DNA of 64,000 nt from Candidatus Alistipes faecigallinarum (lineage in GTDB: Bacteria > Bacteroidota > Bacteroidia > Bacteroidales > Rikenellaceae). The stretch lies in NCBI GenBank assembly GCA_019115605.1, contig DXDG01000019.1, forward strand, positions 62,001-126,000, given 5' to 3'. A model generated the notes under the pieces. It was not told where the DNA came from. It saw only the letters and a list, made by a program, of their open reading frames with translations, and did not search any database. The number at the start of each line of letters is the position of its first letter. The stretch's first letter is position 1. Shown here piece by piece: positions 46,668 to 56,378 of this stretch. Position numbers and translations under genes: made by a program.

Positions 46668-48836
46668 TCATTCGTAGGAGGGGGGAAGCACCTCGCGCCC
46701 CCATTTTCCCGAGGGTTTTGCGGCCGTCGAGAAGTCGATTTCGGCGCCGTCGGCCAGCTCCTTCCAGTCGATCCACGCCCGGTTGATCGGCTGCCCGTCG
46801 AGGCGTACGCCCGTGGTGTAGATCCGGCTCTCGGAGCCGCCGCGGATCGTCAGGTCGCCGCCCTTGAGGTGCAGGGTGATCCGCTCGAAGAGGGGCGTGC
46901 TGAGCGTGAAGCCCCCGACACCCGGGATCATCGGGTAGAGTCCCGAGCAGGCGAAGACGTACCACGCGCCCATCGTCCCCAGGTCGTCGTTGCCCGGAAG
47001 GCCGTCCACGGCGCTCGAATACTCCGTGTCGAGCGTGCGGCGGATCACCTCCGAGGCCTTGTCGGGGCGTCCCACCCAGTTGTAGACCCACGGTATGTGG
47101 AAGCTGGGCTCGTTGCCCGCGGCGAACCACGGGTCGTTGTAGCCGGCGTCGAGGCGCACGAAGAACTCGTCGAGACGCCGCTCGGCCGCCTCCCTTCCGC
47201 CGATTGTCTCGATCAGCCCGCCCAGGTCGTAGGGCACCATCCAGAAGTAGTTCTTGTAGGTCGATTCGCGCCAGTCGTCGCCGAGCGGTTTCCAGCTGCC
47301 GTCGGCGTTGCGCGACTGCAGCCATCCCGTTTCGGGGTTGTAGAGGTTGCGCCACGAACGGGCGAAGTGGAAGTAGCGCCAGCTGGCGAACTCGTCGCCC
47401 ACGGCATGCAGCGCGAACTGCCCGATGGCGAAGTCCGCGGAGGTGTATTCGAGCTGTTCGGAGGCGTTCCAGTACCCCTTGTCGAGATATTGCTGCAACC
47501 CGGGACGCTCCTCGACCTGCTGCGAGCGGGCGCCGGGCTTTTCGGCGTTCACGCGCATGATCTGGAAGAGCGGGTAGGGGTCGTAGTCCCGGGCTCCGAA
47601 GGCCCAGGCGTTTGCCACGAGGATCGGCGTGGGGTCGCCCTGCATGACGCCCGTCTCGATGTTGGCCATCACCCAGCGCGGGAAGGCGCCGCCCGACTGC
47701 TCGGCGAAGTCGCGGTGCGAGAGCACGACGTCCGACGCCACGTCGGGGAAGAGCATCGCCAGCAGTTGGATCTGCGTGCGGTAGGTGTCCCAGTTGCTGA
47801 AGGAGGTGTACTGGCGGCTGCGCGTGCGGTGGATGCGGAAGTCGGCACCCATGTACTCGCCGTTGACGTCGCTGCAGAGGTTCGGGTGGATCATCGCCCG
47901 GTAGAGGTGCGTGTAGAACTGCCCGATGCGGTCGGGGTTCGTGCCCTCGACCTCGATGCGGCCCAGCACATCGTTCCACGCCTGCTCGGCGGCCTGCTGC
48001 ACGGCGGCGAAGTCCCACGAGGCGTTCTCCGTGCGGAGGTTCTCGCGGGCATTCTCCACCGAGACGTACGAGACGCCGATGCGGTACTGGATCGTGCGTC
48101 CCCGCTTCAGGTCGAAGGTGAAGTAGACGCCCGACTCGGCGCCCTCGGCAAAGCGGCCGCCGCGCGTGAGCGTGTCATCCTTCCAGATGCCCGTCTCGGC
48201 GGCTTCGGTGTCGAATTCGGCGACGAAGTAGACCTTGTAGGGGGTGCGGATGCCGCAGAAGTTGCCGCCCTCGGCATAGCCCTCGCAGCTTGCGGGGCCC
48301 GTGATGACGACGGCCGCGCGGTCGATCGGCGTCGCGGCGACGCCCGCGCCGATGATCACCGTGCCGAAGGCATCCTCCGCCGGGTATTCATAACGGGCCA
48401 TGCCCGTGCGCGGGGTTACCGTGAGGTGCGCCCGGACGCGCTCCTCGACCGTGGCTTCGTAGTAGCCGGCATGTCCGGCCTCCTGCGAGACATCGACGCG
48501 GTGTTCGAGGATGTTGCCCGGCGAGACGTCGAGGCGTCCCGGCAGCGGGAAGGTGGGGAAGTTGCCCATGTGGGCGCAGCCTCCGCCGCTGAGCTGGTTG
48601 ATGACGAAGCCGCCCCGCTTCGAAAAGTAGGTGGGGGTGAACTGCACCATGCCGAAGGGGTAGGTGGCTCCCGGGTAGAGGTATCCCGAGGTGAGGCCCA
48701 CGCCCTGCGTGCCGGTGAAGACATTGACCTGCAGGGCGCGGTTCGGCGCCGGCTCCTGGGCCCGTGCGGGTCCTTGTGCCAGGAGCAGGCTGCCGGCGAG
48801 GGCTGCTGCGGCGGTTTTCAGTGTGCGTGCGAACAT
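46668..48836 (-). CDS. GH92 exo-alpha-mannosidase (first of three)
   Basis: A 722-residue calcium-dependent inverting alpha-mannosidase of GH92. ATG 48836 gives a signal peptide (MFARTLKTAAAALAGSLLL) ending near ARAQ; the longer frame upstream overlaps the neighbouring gene. The N-terminal beta-sandwich domain (about 30-270) and the (alpha/alpha)6 domain are complete. The general acid is E576 in AAGNEPSFHIPW, and the base region is GNDDLGTMGAWYVF. The metal-site region HRTRSRQYTSFSNWDTYR is near 355. It lies 10 bp after the second GH92 gene in a five-gene operon. Linkage preference (1,2, 1,3 or 1,6) is not predictable here. Confidence 0.92.
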   Translation of the reverse strand: MFARTLKTAAAALAGSLLLAQGPARAQEPAPNRALQVNVFTGTQGVGLTSGYLYPGATYPFGMVQFTPTYFSKRGGFVINQLSGGGCAHMGNFPTFPLPGRLDVSPGNILEHRVDVSQEAGHAGYYEATVEERVRAHLTVTPRTGMARYEYPAEDAFGTVIIGAGVAATPIDRAAVVITGPASCEGYAEGGNFCGIRTPYKVYFVAEFDTEAAETGIWKDDTLTRGGRFAEGAESGVYFTFDLKRGRTIQYRIGVSYVSVENARENLRTENASWDFAAVQQAAEQAWNDVLGRIEVEGTNPDRIGQFYTHLYRAMIHPNLCSDVNGEYMGADFRIHRTRSRQYTSFSNWDTYRTQIQLLAMLFPDVASDVVLSHRDFAEQSGGAFPRWVMANIETGVMQGDPTPILVANAWAFGARDYDPYPLFQIMRVNAEKPGARSQQVEERPGLQQYLDKGYWNASEQLEYTSADFAIGQFALHAVGDEFASWRYFHFARSWRNLYNPETGWLQSRNADGSWKPLGDDWRESTYKNYFWMVPYDLGGLIETIGGREAAERRLDEFFVRLDAGYNDPWFAAGNEPSFHIPWVYNWVGRPDKASEVIRRTLDTEYSSAVDGLPGNDDLGTMGAWYVFACSGLYPMIPGVGGFTLSTPLFERITLHLKGGDLTIRGGSESRIYTTGVRLDGQPINRAWIDWKELADGAEIDFSTAAKPSGKWGREVLPPSYE

Positions 48837-48846
48837 GGCGGTTGTC

Positions 48847-51171
48847 TTATTCGGGTTTCGAGAGCGAGAAGGGCGCCGCCTGCTTCGAGGTGCCGCGCTC
48901 AAGGTTGGGCTCCGGGCCCATCACCAGATGCAGCGTACCGCCGCGCGTGATCTCGTCGTAGGTGATCCAGTTGCGGTCGAGCGGCTCGCCGTTGAGCGTC
49001 GCCGACTGGATGTAGACATGGTCCGGGGCGTTGTTCTCGGCCTCGATGACGAACTGCCGGCCCTCCTCGGTGGTGATTGTCGCCTTGCCGAAGACGGGGC
49101 TGCCCAGGACATACTGGTCCGTGCCGGGGCAGACGCTGTAGATGCCCAGGGCGCTCAACACGTACCACGAGGACATGCCGCCCTGATCCTCGTCGCCCGG
49201 GAAGCCGCGCTCCGAGGAGTTGTAGAGTCGCGAGGTGATCTGCCGCGACCAGTACTGCGTCTTCCACGGCTGTCCGGCATAGCTGTAGAGGTAGATCATG
49301 TGCTGGATGGGCTGGTTGCCGTGGGCGTACTGGCCCATGCCGGCCAGCTGCATCTCCTTCATCTCGTGGATCATGCCTCCGTAGGTGCCGGGGTGGACCG
49401 TGTTGGGAAGCGTGAAGACCGAGTCGATCTTCTGCGTGAAGACCTCGTCGCTGCCGTAGAGGTTGATCAGCCCCTGCACGTCGTGGAAGACCGACCAGTT
49501 GTAGTGCCAGGCATTGCCCTCGCAGTAGGGACCGCCCCACTCGATGGGATCGAACGGTGCGAGCCACGAGCCGTCCTTGTGGCGGCCGCGCATGAAGCCC
49601 GTCTCGGCGTCGAAGACGTTGCGGTAGTTGTACATCACGCGGGCGAAGATCTCCTCGTAGAACTTGTTGCCGGTCATGCGGGCCAGCTGCCAGGCGCAGA
49701 AGTCGTCGTAGGCGTATTCGAGCGTCTGGGCCGTCGAACCCATCGACTCGGGGTAGGTAACGTAGCCCAGCTGCCAGTACTCCTTCCATCCGGCACGTCC
49801 GTTGGCACCGCCCCAGGGGCCCTTGTTCATCGCCTCGTGGGCGTAGGCCTCAAGAGCCTTCGCGGGGTCGAACGTGCGGATGCCCTTGACCCAGGCGTCC
49901 GTGAGCAGCGAGATCGAGTGGTTGCCGAGCATGCCGCCCGTCTCGCCCGGTGCGGACCAGGCCGGCAGCCAGCCGCACTGCTCCTGTGCGGCGAGCAGCG
50001 CCTGCATGTAGCGGCCCTGCATCGTGGGGTGGAGGATGTTCGTCAGCGGGAACTGCGAGCGGAACGTATCCCAGAAGCCGTTGTCGGTGTACATGTATCC
50101 CGCGTGCACCTTGCCGTCATAGGGGCTGTAGTAGTAGGGGTTGCCCTCGGCGTCGCGCTCGTAGAACTTGCGCGAGAAGAGGTTGGCGCGGAACAGGCAC
50201 GAGTAGAAGGTGCGGATCTCCTCCTCCGAGGCGCCCTCGACGGCGACGCGGCCCAGCAGGGCGTTCCACGTCGCGGCGCCGCGCGCCTTCGTGGCCTCGA
50301 GGTTGCGGTCGGCGCCCAGCTCGCGTTCGAGCGTGATGCACGCCTGCTCGGGGCTGATGTAGGAGGATGCGGCCTTGGCCTGCACCTTCGTGCCGGCCTT
50401 GAAGCGGATGTAGGCGCCGCAACCGTCGCCCGCGGCCTCGGTCTGCCCGTCGGTGCGGGTATTCTGGCGGTTCTCCCAGGTGCCCCACTCTTCGAAGGGA
50501 CGGTCGAAACGGATGACGAAGTAGCTGCGGAAGGTCTCCGGATGGTTCACGAAGCGGTAGTTGTTCACCCATCCCGAGATCTCGCGCCGCTCGGGGTCGA
50601 TCTTCACCTCGCTCTGGGCCGTGTAGCCGTCGAGCACGAGGTAGGCCGCGCCGCCCTTGCGCGGGAAGCTGAAGCGCAGGTGCACGCCGCGCGTCGTGGG
50701 GGCCATTTCGGTGGTGATGCCGTTGTCGAACGTAACCTTGTAGTAGTGAGGCTTTGCCACCTCGTTCGCGTGGCTGAACTTCGCACCGCGCGTATCCTCG
50801 TCGAGGACAAGCTCCCCGACCTCGGGCATGAGCGAATAGACCGCATAGTCGCTCATCCAGGGGCTGCACTGGTGCGCCTGCTGGAAGCCGCGGATGCGGT
50901 CCACGAAGTACTGGTATTTCCACCCCTCGCCGTTGGGGCCGGTCTGCGCCGACCAGGTGTGCATGGCGTAGGGCATGGCCGTGGTGGCGAAGGTGTTGCC
51001 GTAGCTGAGTCCGAAGTGCGAGTCGGTTCCCTGGAGCGTATTGACATACTGGACGTAGTCGCGCTCCTGTGCCGTGGCCGAGAGGGCGAGGAGTGTCGCC
51101 GCGCAGGCCGTCAGGAGGCTCCGCAGCGGACGGATCCGCCGGAGCGATCGGTTGTCGTGATGGTTTGTCAT
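48847..51171 (-). CDS. GH92 protein with Glu-to-Gln change at the general acid
   Basis: A 774-residue GH92 family protein with signal peptide ending at SATAQ. I use ATG 51171 rather than a TTG six codons upstream. The base region GDEDQGGMSSWYVLSALG is intact, but the motif that holds the general acid reads HGNQP, with Gln at 620 (codon CAG). In its two neighbours the same position is Glu. GH92 enzymes that cleave mannose-1-phosphodiesters do not need acid help because phosphate is a good leaving group; I recall Gln at this position in such an enzyme from Cellulosimicrobium (CcMan5). A mannosyl-phosphate hydrolase is therefore possible. An inactive or modified mannosidase is the alternative. 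Confidence 0.9.
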   Translation of the reverse strand: MTNHHDNRSLRRIRPLRSLLTACAATLLALSATAQERDYVQYVNTLQGTDSHFGLSYGNTFATTAMPYAMHTWSAQTGPNGEGWKYQYFVDRIRGFQQAHQCSPWMSDYAVYSLMPEVGELVLDEDTRGAKFSHANEVAKPHYYKVTFDNGITTEMAPTTRGVHLRFSFPRKGGAAYLVLDGYTAQSEVKIDPERREISGWVNNYRFVNHPETFRSYFVIRFDRPFEEWGTWENRQNTRTDGQTEAAGDGCGAYIRFKAGTKVQAKAASSYISPEQACITLERELGADRNLEATKARGAATWNALLGRVAVEGASEEEIRTFYSCLFRANLFSRKFYERDAEGNPYYYSPYDGKVHAGYMYTDNGFWDTFRSQFPLTNILHPTMQGRYMQALLAAQEQCGWLPAWSAPGETGGMLGNHSISLLTDAWVKGIRTFDPAKALEAYAHEAMNKGPWGGANGRAGWKEYWQLGYVTYPESMGSTAQTLEYAYDDFCAWQLARMTGNKFYEEIFARVMYNYRNVFDAETGFMRGRHKDGSWLAPFDPIEWGGPYCEGNAWHYNWSVFHDVQGLINLYGSDEVFTQKIDSVFTLPNTVHPGTYGGMIHEMKEMQLAGMGQYAHGNQPIQHMIYLYSYAGQPWKTQYWSRQITSRLYNSSERGFPGDEDQGGMSSWYVLSALGIYSVCPGTDQYVLGSPVFGKATITTEEGRQFVIEAENNAPDHVYIQSATLNGEPLDRNWITYDEITRGGTLHLVMGPEPNLERGTSKQAAPFSLSKPE

Positions 51172-51210
51172 GTTGTTTGCCGGTTTCAAGGTTTTACGTT
51201 TCGGAACGGA

Positions 51211-53565
51211 TTACTCCGCAAGGCCCCAGGCCGTGTCGGGCTCGGGACCCATGAAGAGTTCGAGCGTGCCGCCTGCGGCGATCTGCGCGAAGTCGATGTG
51301 CGAGGCCGTGAGCTCCTCGCCGTTGAGGCGGGCCCGCTGGATGTAGATGTTTTCGGGCGAGTTGTCGTGCGCCACGACCGTGAAGCTGCCGCCCGCGGCG
51401 TATTGCGGGTCGAGGCGGAACTCGATGCGGTCGAACAGCGGGCTGGTGATCTCCATGCGCGTGTCGCCCGGGCAGGCGGGATGGATGCCCGCGGCGGCGA
51501 GGACGTACCAGGCCGACATCTGTCCGGCATCCTCGTTGCCGACGATGCCCTCGACGCGGTTGGCATAGGCCCTCTCGCAGATGCGGCGCGTCCACTTCTG
51601 GGTCTGCCACGGCTCCCCGAGGCGGTTGAAGAGGAACGGCACCAAGTGCACCGGCTCGTTGGCGTGGTTGTAGTAGGGGTTCCAGTGGAAATCTTCGGGG
51701 GTCTTCTCGAAGAACTCCTTGAGATCCGCCAGCACGGCGTCGCGCCCGCCCATCAGGGCCACCATCCCCTCGACGTCGTGCGGCACGAACCATCCCTGCT
51801 GATAGGGATCGGCCTCGATGCAGCCGTACCACTCGGTCGTGCGGGCGTTCTCGGGCCACGGAGCCCACCGTCCGTCGGCCTCGCGCGGCCGGAACCACCC
51901 CTTCTCCGGATCGAAGATGTTGCGGTAGGCCTGTCCCTTGCGGGTGAAGGCAGCGGCGTCCTCCGTTTTGCCGAGACGTTCGGCCAGCTGCGCGAGGCAC
52001 CAGTCCGTATAGGCGTACTCGAGCGTGTGGGAGATGCAGAGCTCCGAGGGGGTGTATCCGAGCGAGTCGTTGCCGAAGAGCTGCGAGGTGCGCACGCCGT
52101 AGCGGTAGGCCTTCTCGACGTCGTAGCCCCGGATGCCCTTGGCGTAGGCGTCGGCCAGCACCGAGAGGGCCGGGTTGCCGAGCATGCAGCCCGAGTAGGC
52201 GTTGAGCAGTTCCCAGCGTTCGAAATAGCCGCGGCCGCTCTCGTCGGCCATCGTGATGAGCGAGGCGAGCAGGTCGTCCACCAGCCGCGGGTTGATGATC
52301 GTCTGCAGGGGCATCTGGCTGCGGAAGACGTCCCAGCCGCTGAAGATCGTGCGCTTGGTGAAGCGTCCGTCGGTCTGGTGGGGCTTGTGGTCGGCGCCCA
52401 TGTAGCGGCCGTCGGCATCGGTGTAGATCCGCGGGTCGATCATCGTGTGGTAGAGCGCCGTGTAGAAGATCGTCCGCTCGTCCTCCGTGCCGCCCTCGAT
52501 GCGGATGCGGCCCAGTTCGCGGTTCCACGAGGCGCGCGCCTCGTCGGCAACCCGGTCGAACGACTTGTCGGCGATCTCCGCCTCGAAGTTGCGCCGCGCC
52601 CCTTCGGCATCCACGAACGAGATGCCCGCCTTGAAGATCACCTGCTGCCCCTCGCGGGTCGGGAAGTCGGCGTAGAATCCGATGTGCTTGCCCTCGATCG
52701 AGCGCTCGCCCTTTGTCAGGGGTGCCTCGGCGACACGCTGCAGGTAGGCGGGGCTGACGACCTCGTCGCGCTTGCGCACCCAGTCGTCGGGAATGTCGGC
52801 GCTCCAGAAGCCGTAGTCGCGGATCGGCTCGCTCAACTGCCCGTAGAAGTAGACCGTGTAGTCGGCCTGTCCTTCGCCATTGCCCCAGCCGCCCGTCGCG
52901 GGCGTGCACTTCATCCAGCCGGCAATCGTATGGTCGTCGATCACCTCGATATACTCCCGCTCGGCGGTGCCGCCGACGCGGCGTGCCAGGTCGATCTGGA
53001 TGCGCGACTGTTCGTGCTCGGGGAAGGTGAAGCGCAGAATGCCGCAGCGGGGCGTCGCCGACGTCTCGACACGGATGCCGTAGTCGGTGAGCTGCACGCT
53101 GTAATAACCCGCGCGGGCCGTTTCGGAGGCCTTGTCGTAGTGCGAACGGTATCCCTTGACCGTGCCGTCCTCCTTGCCGGCGATCTTCTGCAGCGGTCCG
53201 GTGGTCGGCATGACAAGCAGGTTGCCCAAGTCGCCGAACCACCCCACGCCGCTCATCTGCGTGAAGGCGAATCCCTCGATCGTCGTATGTTCGTAGCTGT
53301 AGCCGGGGCTGTTGTCGCCGCCGGTGATGGTGTTCGGGCTCACCTGGACCATGCCGTAGGGCGTCGTGGCCCCCGGGAAGGTCTTGCCCAGACCGTGGTA
53401 GACGCCCGCGGCGCTCGTGCTCGTGCTCGCCCCGATGAAGGGGTTCACATAGCGTGCGGCATCGAATGCCGCCGTGTCGTCCGCCGCGGCGCCGCAGCCG
53501 GTGAGGCCTGCGGCCGGGAGGGTCAGCGTGAGAAGCAGGGAGGTTCGTAGAAGGAGGTTATGCAT
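51211..53565 (-). CDS. GH92 exo-alpha-mannosidase, lipoprotein (third of three)
   Basis: A 784-residue GH92 enzyme. Unlike its two neighbours it has a lipobox (LTGC, Cys24), so it is probably anchored in the outer membrane. The general acid is E637 in NHANEPVHL, and the base region is VGNEDAGQMSAWYVLAAAG. The N-terminal sandwich begins YVNPFIGASTST, the usual GH92 start. It begins 9 bp after the GH38-like gene and ends 39 bp before the next GH92 ATG. Three GH92 copies with different anchoring and active-site details suggest separate linkages on one branched mannose glycan. Confidence 0.92.
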   Translation of the reverse strand: MHNLLLRTSLLLTLTLPAAGLTGCGAAADDTAAFDAARYVNPFIGASTSTSAAGVYHGLGKTFPGATTPYGMVQVSPNTITGGDNSPGYSYEHTTIEGFAFTQMSGVGWFGDLGNLLVMPTTGPLQKIAGKEDGTVKGYRSHYDKASETARAGYYSVQLTDYGIRVETSATPRCGILRFTFPEHEQSRIQIDLARRVGGTAEREYIEVIDDHTIAGWMKCTPATGGWGNGEGQADYTVYFYGQLSEPIRDYGFWSADIPDDWVRKRDEVVSPAYLQRVAEAPLTKGERSIEGKHIGFYADFPTREGQQVIFKAGISFVDAEGARRNFEAEIADKSFDRVADEARASWNRELGRIRIEGGTEDERTIFYTALYHTMIDPRIYTDADGRYMGADHKPHQTDGRFTKRTIFSGWDVFRSQMPLQTIINPRLVDDLLASLITMADESGRGYFERWELLNAYSGCMLGNPALSVLADAYAKGIRGYDVEKAYRYGVRTSQLFGNDSLGYTPSELCISHTLEYAYTDWCLAQLAERLGKTEDAAAFTRKGQAYRNIFDPEKGWFRPREADGRWAPWPENARTTEWYGCIEADPYQQGWFVPHDVEGMVALMGGRDAVLADLKEFFEKTPEDFHWNPYYNHANEPVHLVPFLFNRLGEPWQTQKWTRRICERAYANRVEGIVGNEDAGQMSAWYVLAAAGIHPACPGDTRMEITSPLFDRIEFRLDPQYAAGGSFTVVAHDNSPENIYIQRARLNGEELTASHIDFAQIAAGGTLELFMGPEPDTAWGLAE

Positions 53566-53574
53566 GGGTTCGTT

Positions 53575-56199
53575 TTATTGGATCAGTCGCAGGGTTTTCA
53601 CGCCGAAGCGCGGTATCGAGAGCTCGACCTCGGTGCCGTTGTCGCGGGTCCGTACGGCGGGCGATTCGAGGGGTTCGCCGCGCAGGTCTACCGCCTCGAC
53701 GCGCGAAAAGCGCGTCCCGAAGCGGATGGTGCGCGGCGCGTCGTCGCCCGCGGCGTTGTAGAGGCGCAATACGAGCCCCCCGCCCTCGGGATAGGCCGCC
53801 GAAACCGCGTAGCCGCTTCCCGCGAGGTCGAGCCACGAGACCTCGTCGTCGGCGAACGTGCGTCCGACGGCGGCGTAAAGTGGTTCGTTCCAGCGGAGGT
53901 TCTCCTCCTGCACGCGGCCCTCGTCCCAGCGTCCCGCATGGGCGACCAGCGCGAAGCGCAGGTGCGTAGGCCCGTCGATCGGGTAGTCGCGGCCCCACAG
54001 CCCGGCGCCGGAGTACTGTACGGTAAGGCCGAGGGGCGTGTCGGCGCCCCAGGTGTAGGAGGTGGTATGGTCGGTCAGCAGGGCCAGACCCGCGCCGTCC
54101 GTTTCGGCGAGGTCCACCCAGTGCAGCACAATGTCGTGCTTGATCTGGTCCCAGGTCGAGAAATAGGTGCTCTCCTGGCGGCTTTCGCAGACGTCGAATG
54201 GGGCATCCTTCCACAGCCGCGGCGCCGCGAGGGTCGTGGGAAACCAGACATTGAGCTTGTAGCGGCCGTCGTAGCAGGCGCGGCGGTTCCGGGCAAAGAC
54301 GTTCTGCTGGGCAAAGGCGCCGATGCCGACGTTGTGCCGCCAGTCGATACGGAGGTCGAAGTCGATCTTCGGGTCGCCCCGGCGCAGGGTGATCGTCTGC
54401 GTGAAGGGGTGCGAGGCGATGGTGCCGCGGATGCGGATGCGCTTTACAAGGTCGTTGTCGCAGAGCAGGACGACCTCGGCCGGGTGCTCCGTCGAGGAGC
54501 GGAAGCGTCGCTCGTCGTAGAAGTAGCCCCGTAGCTCGCCCAGCGCGTAGCTGCTTGCCGCATCGACCAGTTCCCGGTTGCCGAGCCGCCTGGCCACCAG
54601 GCTTGTGATGACGCCGCCCCGCGCCGGATCGATCTTCAGCCGGTAGAGGTCGTTCTCGACAACGAGCGGCTCTACGGTTGCGGCGGCTGTCGCCGTCTGC
54701 TCCACCTTCGTGCGACCCTCCGCAAGCGTATAGATCGTATGGCCGAACGGCGGAACCTCCGCCTCGAAGAGCAGCTCGCGCCCGCCATCTGCGGTGCGGA
54801 GCAGCGTACTTTCGACCTTGCGGCCCCGGGCATCCTTCACTACGATACCTTCGCAGGGAAATTCTTCGGGAAGAGCCACGGCGACCACCTCGCGGCGGGC
54901 CTCGCCGAGCGTATTTACGAGGCGTACGCGCCAGCGGCCCCGCTCCCTTGCCGGGGCGATGCTTCGCATGGCGCCGGCAGCGAGGCCGTCGCTGATCGAG
55001 TCGGTTGCGGCGGTCCAGCGGCGGATGTGGTCGGCCCAGGTGCCGCGGCCGTGCAGGCCGTTGTAGGGTACGATCCACGAGTCGTGGTGCTGCGCGAGCA
55101 TCAGCGTGCGCCACGCCTCGTCGATGGCCGCGCGGTCGCAGCCGGCGCCGCTTGCCAACGCCGCGAGGGCGCAGAGCTTCTCGGCTCCCACGATGCTGTT
55201 TTCGGCATGCCGCACCTCGCGGGCGATGTGCTGCAGCACCTGGCTGCCCCACATGAGGCTGACGCGGACATCCTCCTGCGACATGCGGTAATCCTCGGGC
55301 TGCGAGTCCGGGGCGATGCGCTCGAAGTATTCACGCCAGGTAACATAGGTCGAGTGGTTGCGGATCGAGTCGCCCGAGCCGATCCAGGGGCCGTTGCGCC
55401 ACCCGGCATCCTGGTAACACATGCCGATCGGGCGGGCGATGCCCTGCCGGGCGCAGGCTTCGAGGTACTCCGTGCTGTTGCCCCAGGCGGTCGTCTGCCA
55501 GACGGAACCCCGTTCGAGCGCCTCGCAGGCGTAGCGCGGCACGGCGCGGATCGAGCTTCCGTCGGGTGCGATCCAGTTGACGGTCTCCCCGCCGAAGGGG
55601 GCCATGTAGCCGCCCCAGCAGGTGTTCGGGCACTTGAGCGAGGCGTATCTGAATCCGAAGAGACGGAGGATCTGCGGCAGGCTGCTCGTGAAGCAGGGCT
55701 CCTCGACGGCGTAGGTCGTGAACTCCACGTCGGGGAAGTGGCTGCGGATCTTGCGCATACCGTAGTCGAACTGGCGGATGAGGCTCTCGCCCGAGATGTT
55801 GTAGCAGTAGGGCTGGGCGTAGGTCGGGTTGGTGAACTCCACGCGCGGGTCGGTGGCCAGCCGTTTGAATCGTGCGTAGTCGCGCGGCGTGCGCACGGCG
55901 ACGGTGTCCCACGTCTCGGGCTCGATCTCCAGGCCGATGCACCACTCGGGATGGGCCTCCAGCTGGTCGCAGATGAAGCGGGTCTTCCACCGGACGGGAT
56001 AGTGGCCGTAGATGCCGCCGTGGTATCCGTCGGCAAAGTAAGCCGGACGTTGCGCGGCAAGCGGATTTCCGAGGAGCAGCAGCGCTCCGAGGAGCATCTT
56101 TCTTCCGACGGCGGGAATCGACAGCCGGGTCGGTTTTCCGTTCGGTGTCTGGCAGGGACGAACGCGAAGCAGCGATGCTCCGGAGCAGATTGGTTTCAT
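53575..56199 (-). CDS. GH38-like alpha-mannosidase, exported
   Basis: An 874-residue protein with a GH38-type C-terminal half (ENDLYRLKIDPARGGVITSLVARRLGNREL region near 515-545) and the metal-binding HHDSW motif near 375. The N-terminal half is divergent: the usual H-x-D motif is replaced by ADGYHGGIYGH, and the usual nucleophile segment by VEEPCFTSSLPQILRLFGF, so active-site identity is uncertain. The export signal is odd: from ATG 56199 the hydrophobic stretch (MLLGALLLLGNPLAAQ) starts only at about residue 34. An internal start there is possible, but it would lack positive residues. It is the first gene of the GH38-GH92-GH92-GH92-SGNH operon, with 9-bp spacing to the next gene. Confidence 0.72.
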   Translation of the reverse strand: MKPICSGASLLRVRPCQTPNGKPTRLSIPAVGRKMLLGALLLLGNPLAAQRPAYFADGYHGGIYGHYPVRWKTRFICDQLEAHPEWCIGLEIEPETWDTVAVRTPRDYARFKRLATDPRVEFTNPTYAQPYCYNISGESLIRQFDYGMRKIRSHFPDVEFTTYAVEEPCFTSSLPQILRLFGFRYASLKCPNTCWGGYMAPFGGETVNWIAPDGSSIRAVPRYACEALERGSVWQTTAWGNSTEYLEACARQGIARPIGMCYQDAGWRNGPWIGSGDSIRNHSTYVTWREYFERIAPDSQPEDYRMSQEDVRVSLMWGSQVLQHIAREVRHAENSIVGAEKLCALAALASGAGCDRAAIDEAWRTLMLAQHHDSWIVPYNGLHGRGTWADHIRRWTAATDSISDGLAAGAMRSIAPARERGRWRVRLVNTLGEARREVVAVALPEEFPCEGIVVKDARGRKVESTLLRTADGGRELLFEAEVPPFGHTIYTLAEGRTKVEQTATAAATVEPLVVENDLYRLKIDPARGGVITSLVARRLGNRELVDAASSYALGELRGYFYDERRFRSSTEHPAEVVLLCDNDLVKRIRIRGTIASHPFTQTITLRRGDPKIDFDLRIDWRHNVGIGAFAQQNVFARNRRACYDGRYKLNVWFPTTLAAPRLWKDAPFDVCESRQESTYFSTWDQIKHDIVLHWVDLAETDGAGLALLTDHTTSYTWGADTPLGLTVQYSGAGLWGRDYPIDGPTHLRFALVAHAGRWDEGRVQEENLRWNEPLYAAVGRTFADDEVSWLDLAGSGYAVSAAYPEGGGLVLRLYNAAGDDAPRTIRFGTRFSRVEAVDLRGEPLESPAVRTRDNGTEVELSIPRFGVKTLRLIQ

Positions 56200-56349
56200 G
56201 GCGTCAGCAGTTGGTTTGTGGGGCGGATTCCGGCGGGATCCACTCATACAAAGAAACTCAATAAACCGCAAACCGCGGGACACCGTGTCGGCAAAGTAGG
56301 GGAAAAGTAAATGGCGTTTATCTACAAGAGTCTGAAATACAGATGTATG

Positions 56350-56361
56350 AGAGTGTGCTAT
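56350..56361 (-). promoter_or_regulatory. Possible weak copy of the shared operator upstream of the GH38-GH92 operon
   Basis: On the minus strand ATAGCACACTCT matches ATAGTRYACWCC at 10 of 12 positions. It lies in the 179-bp gap before the GH38-like gene. No good -7 box is found 30 bp downstream (best GACTCTTG), so this call is tentative. The gap otherwise holds nothing I can name. Confidence 0.3.
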
Positions 56362-56378
56362 GCCGCTGTTTTGGTAAA

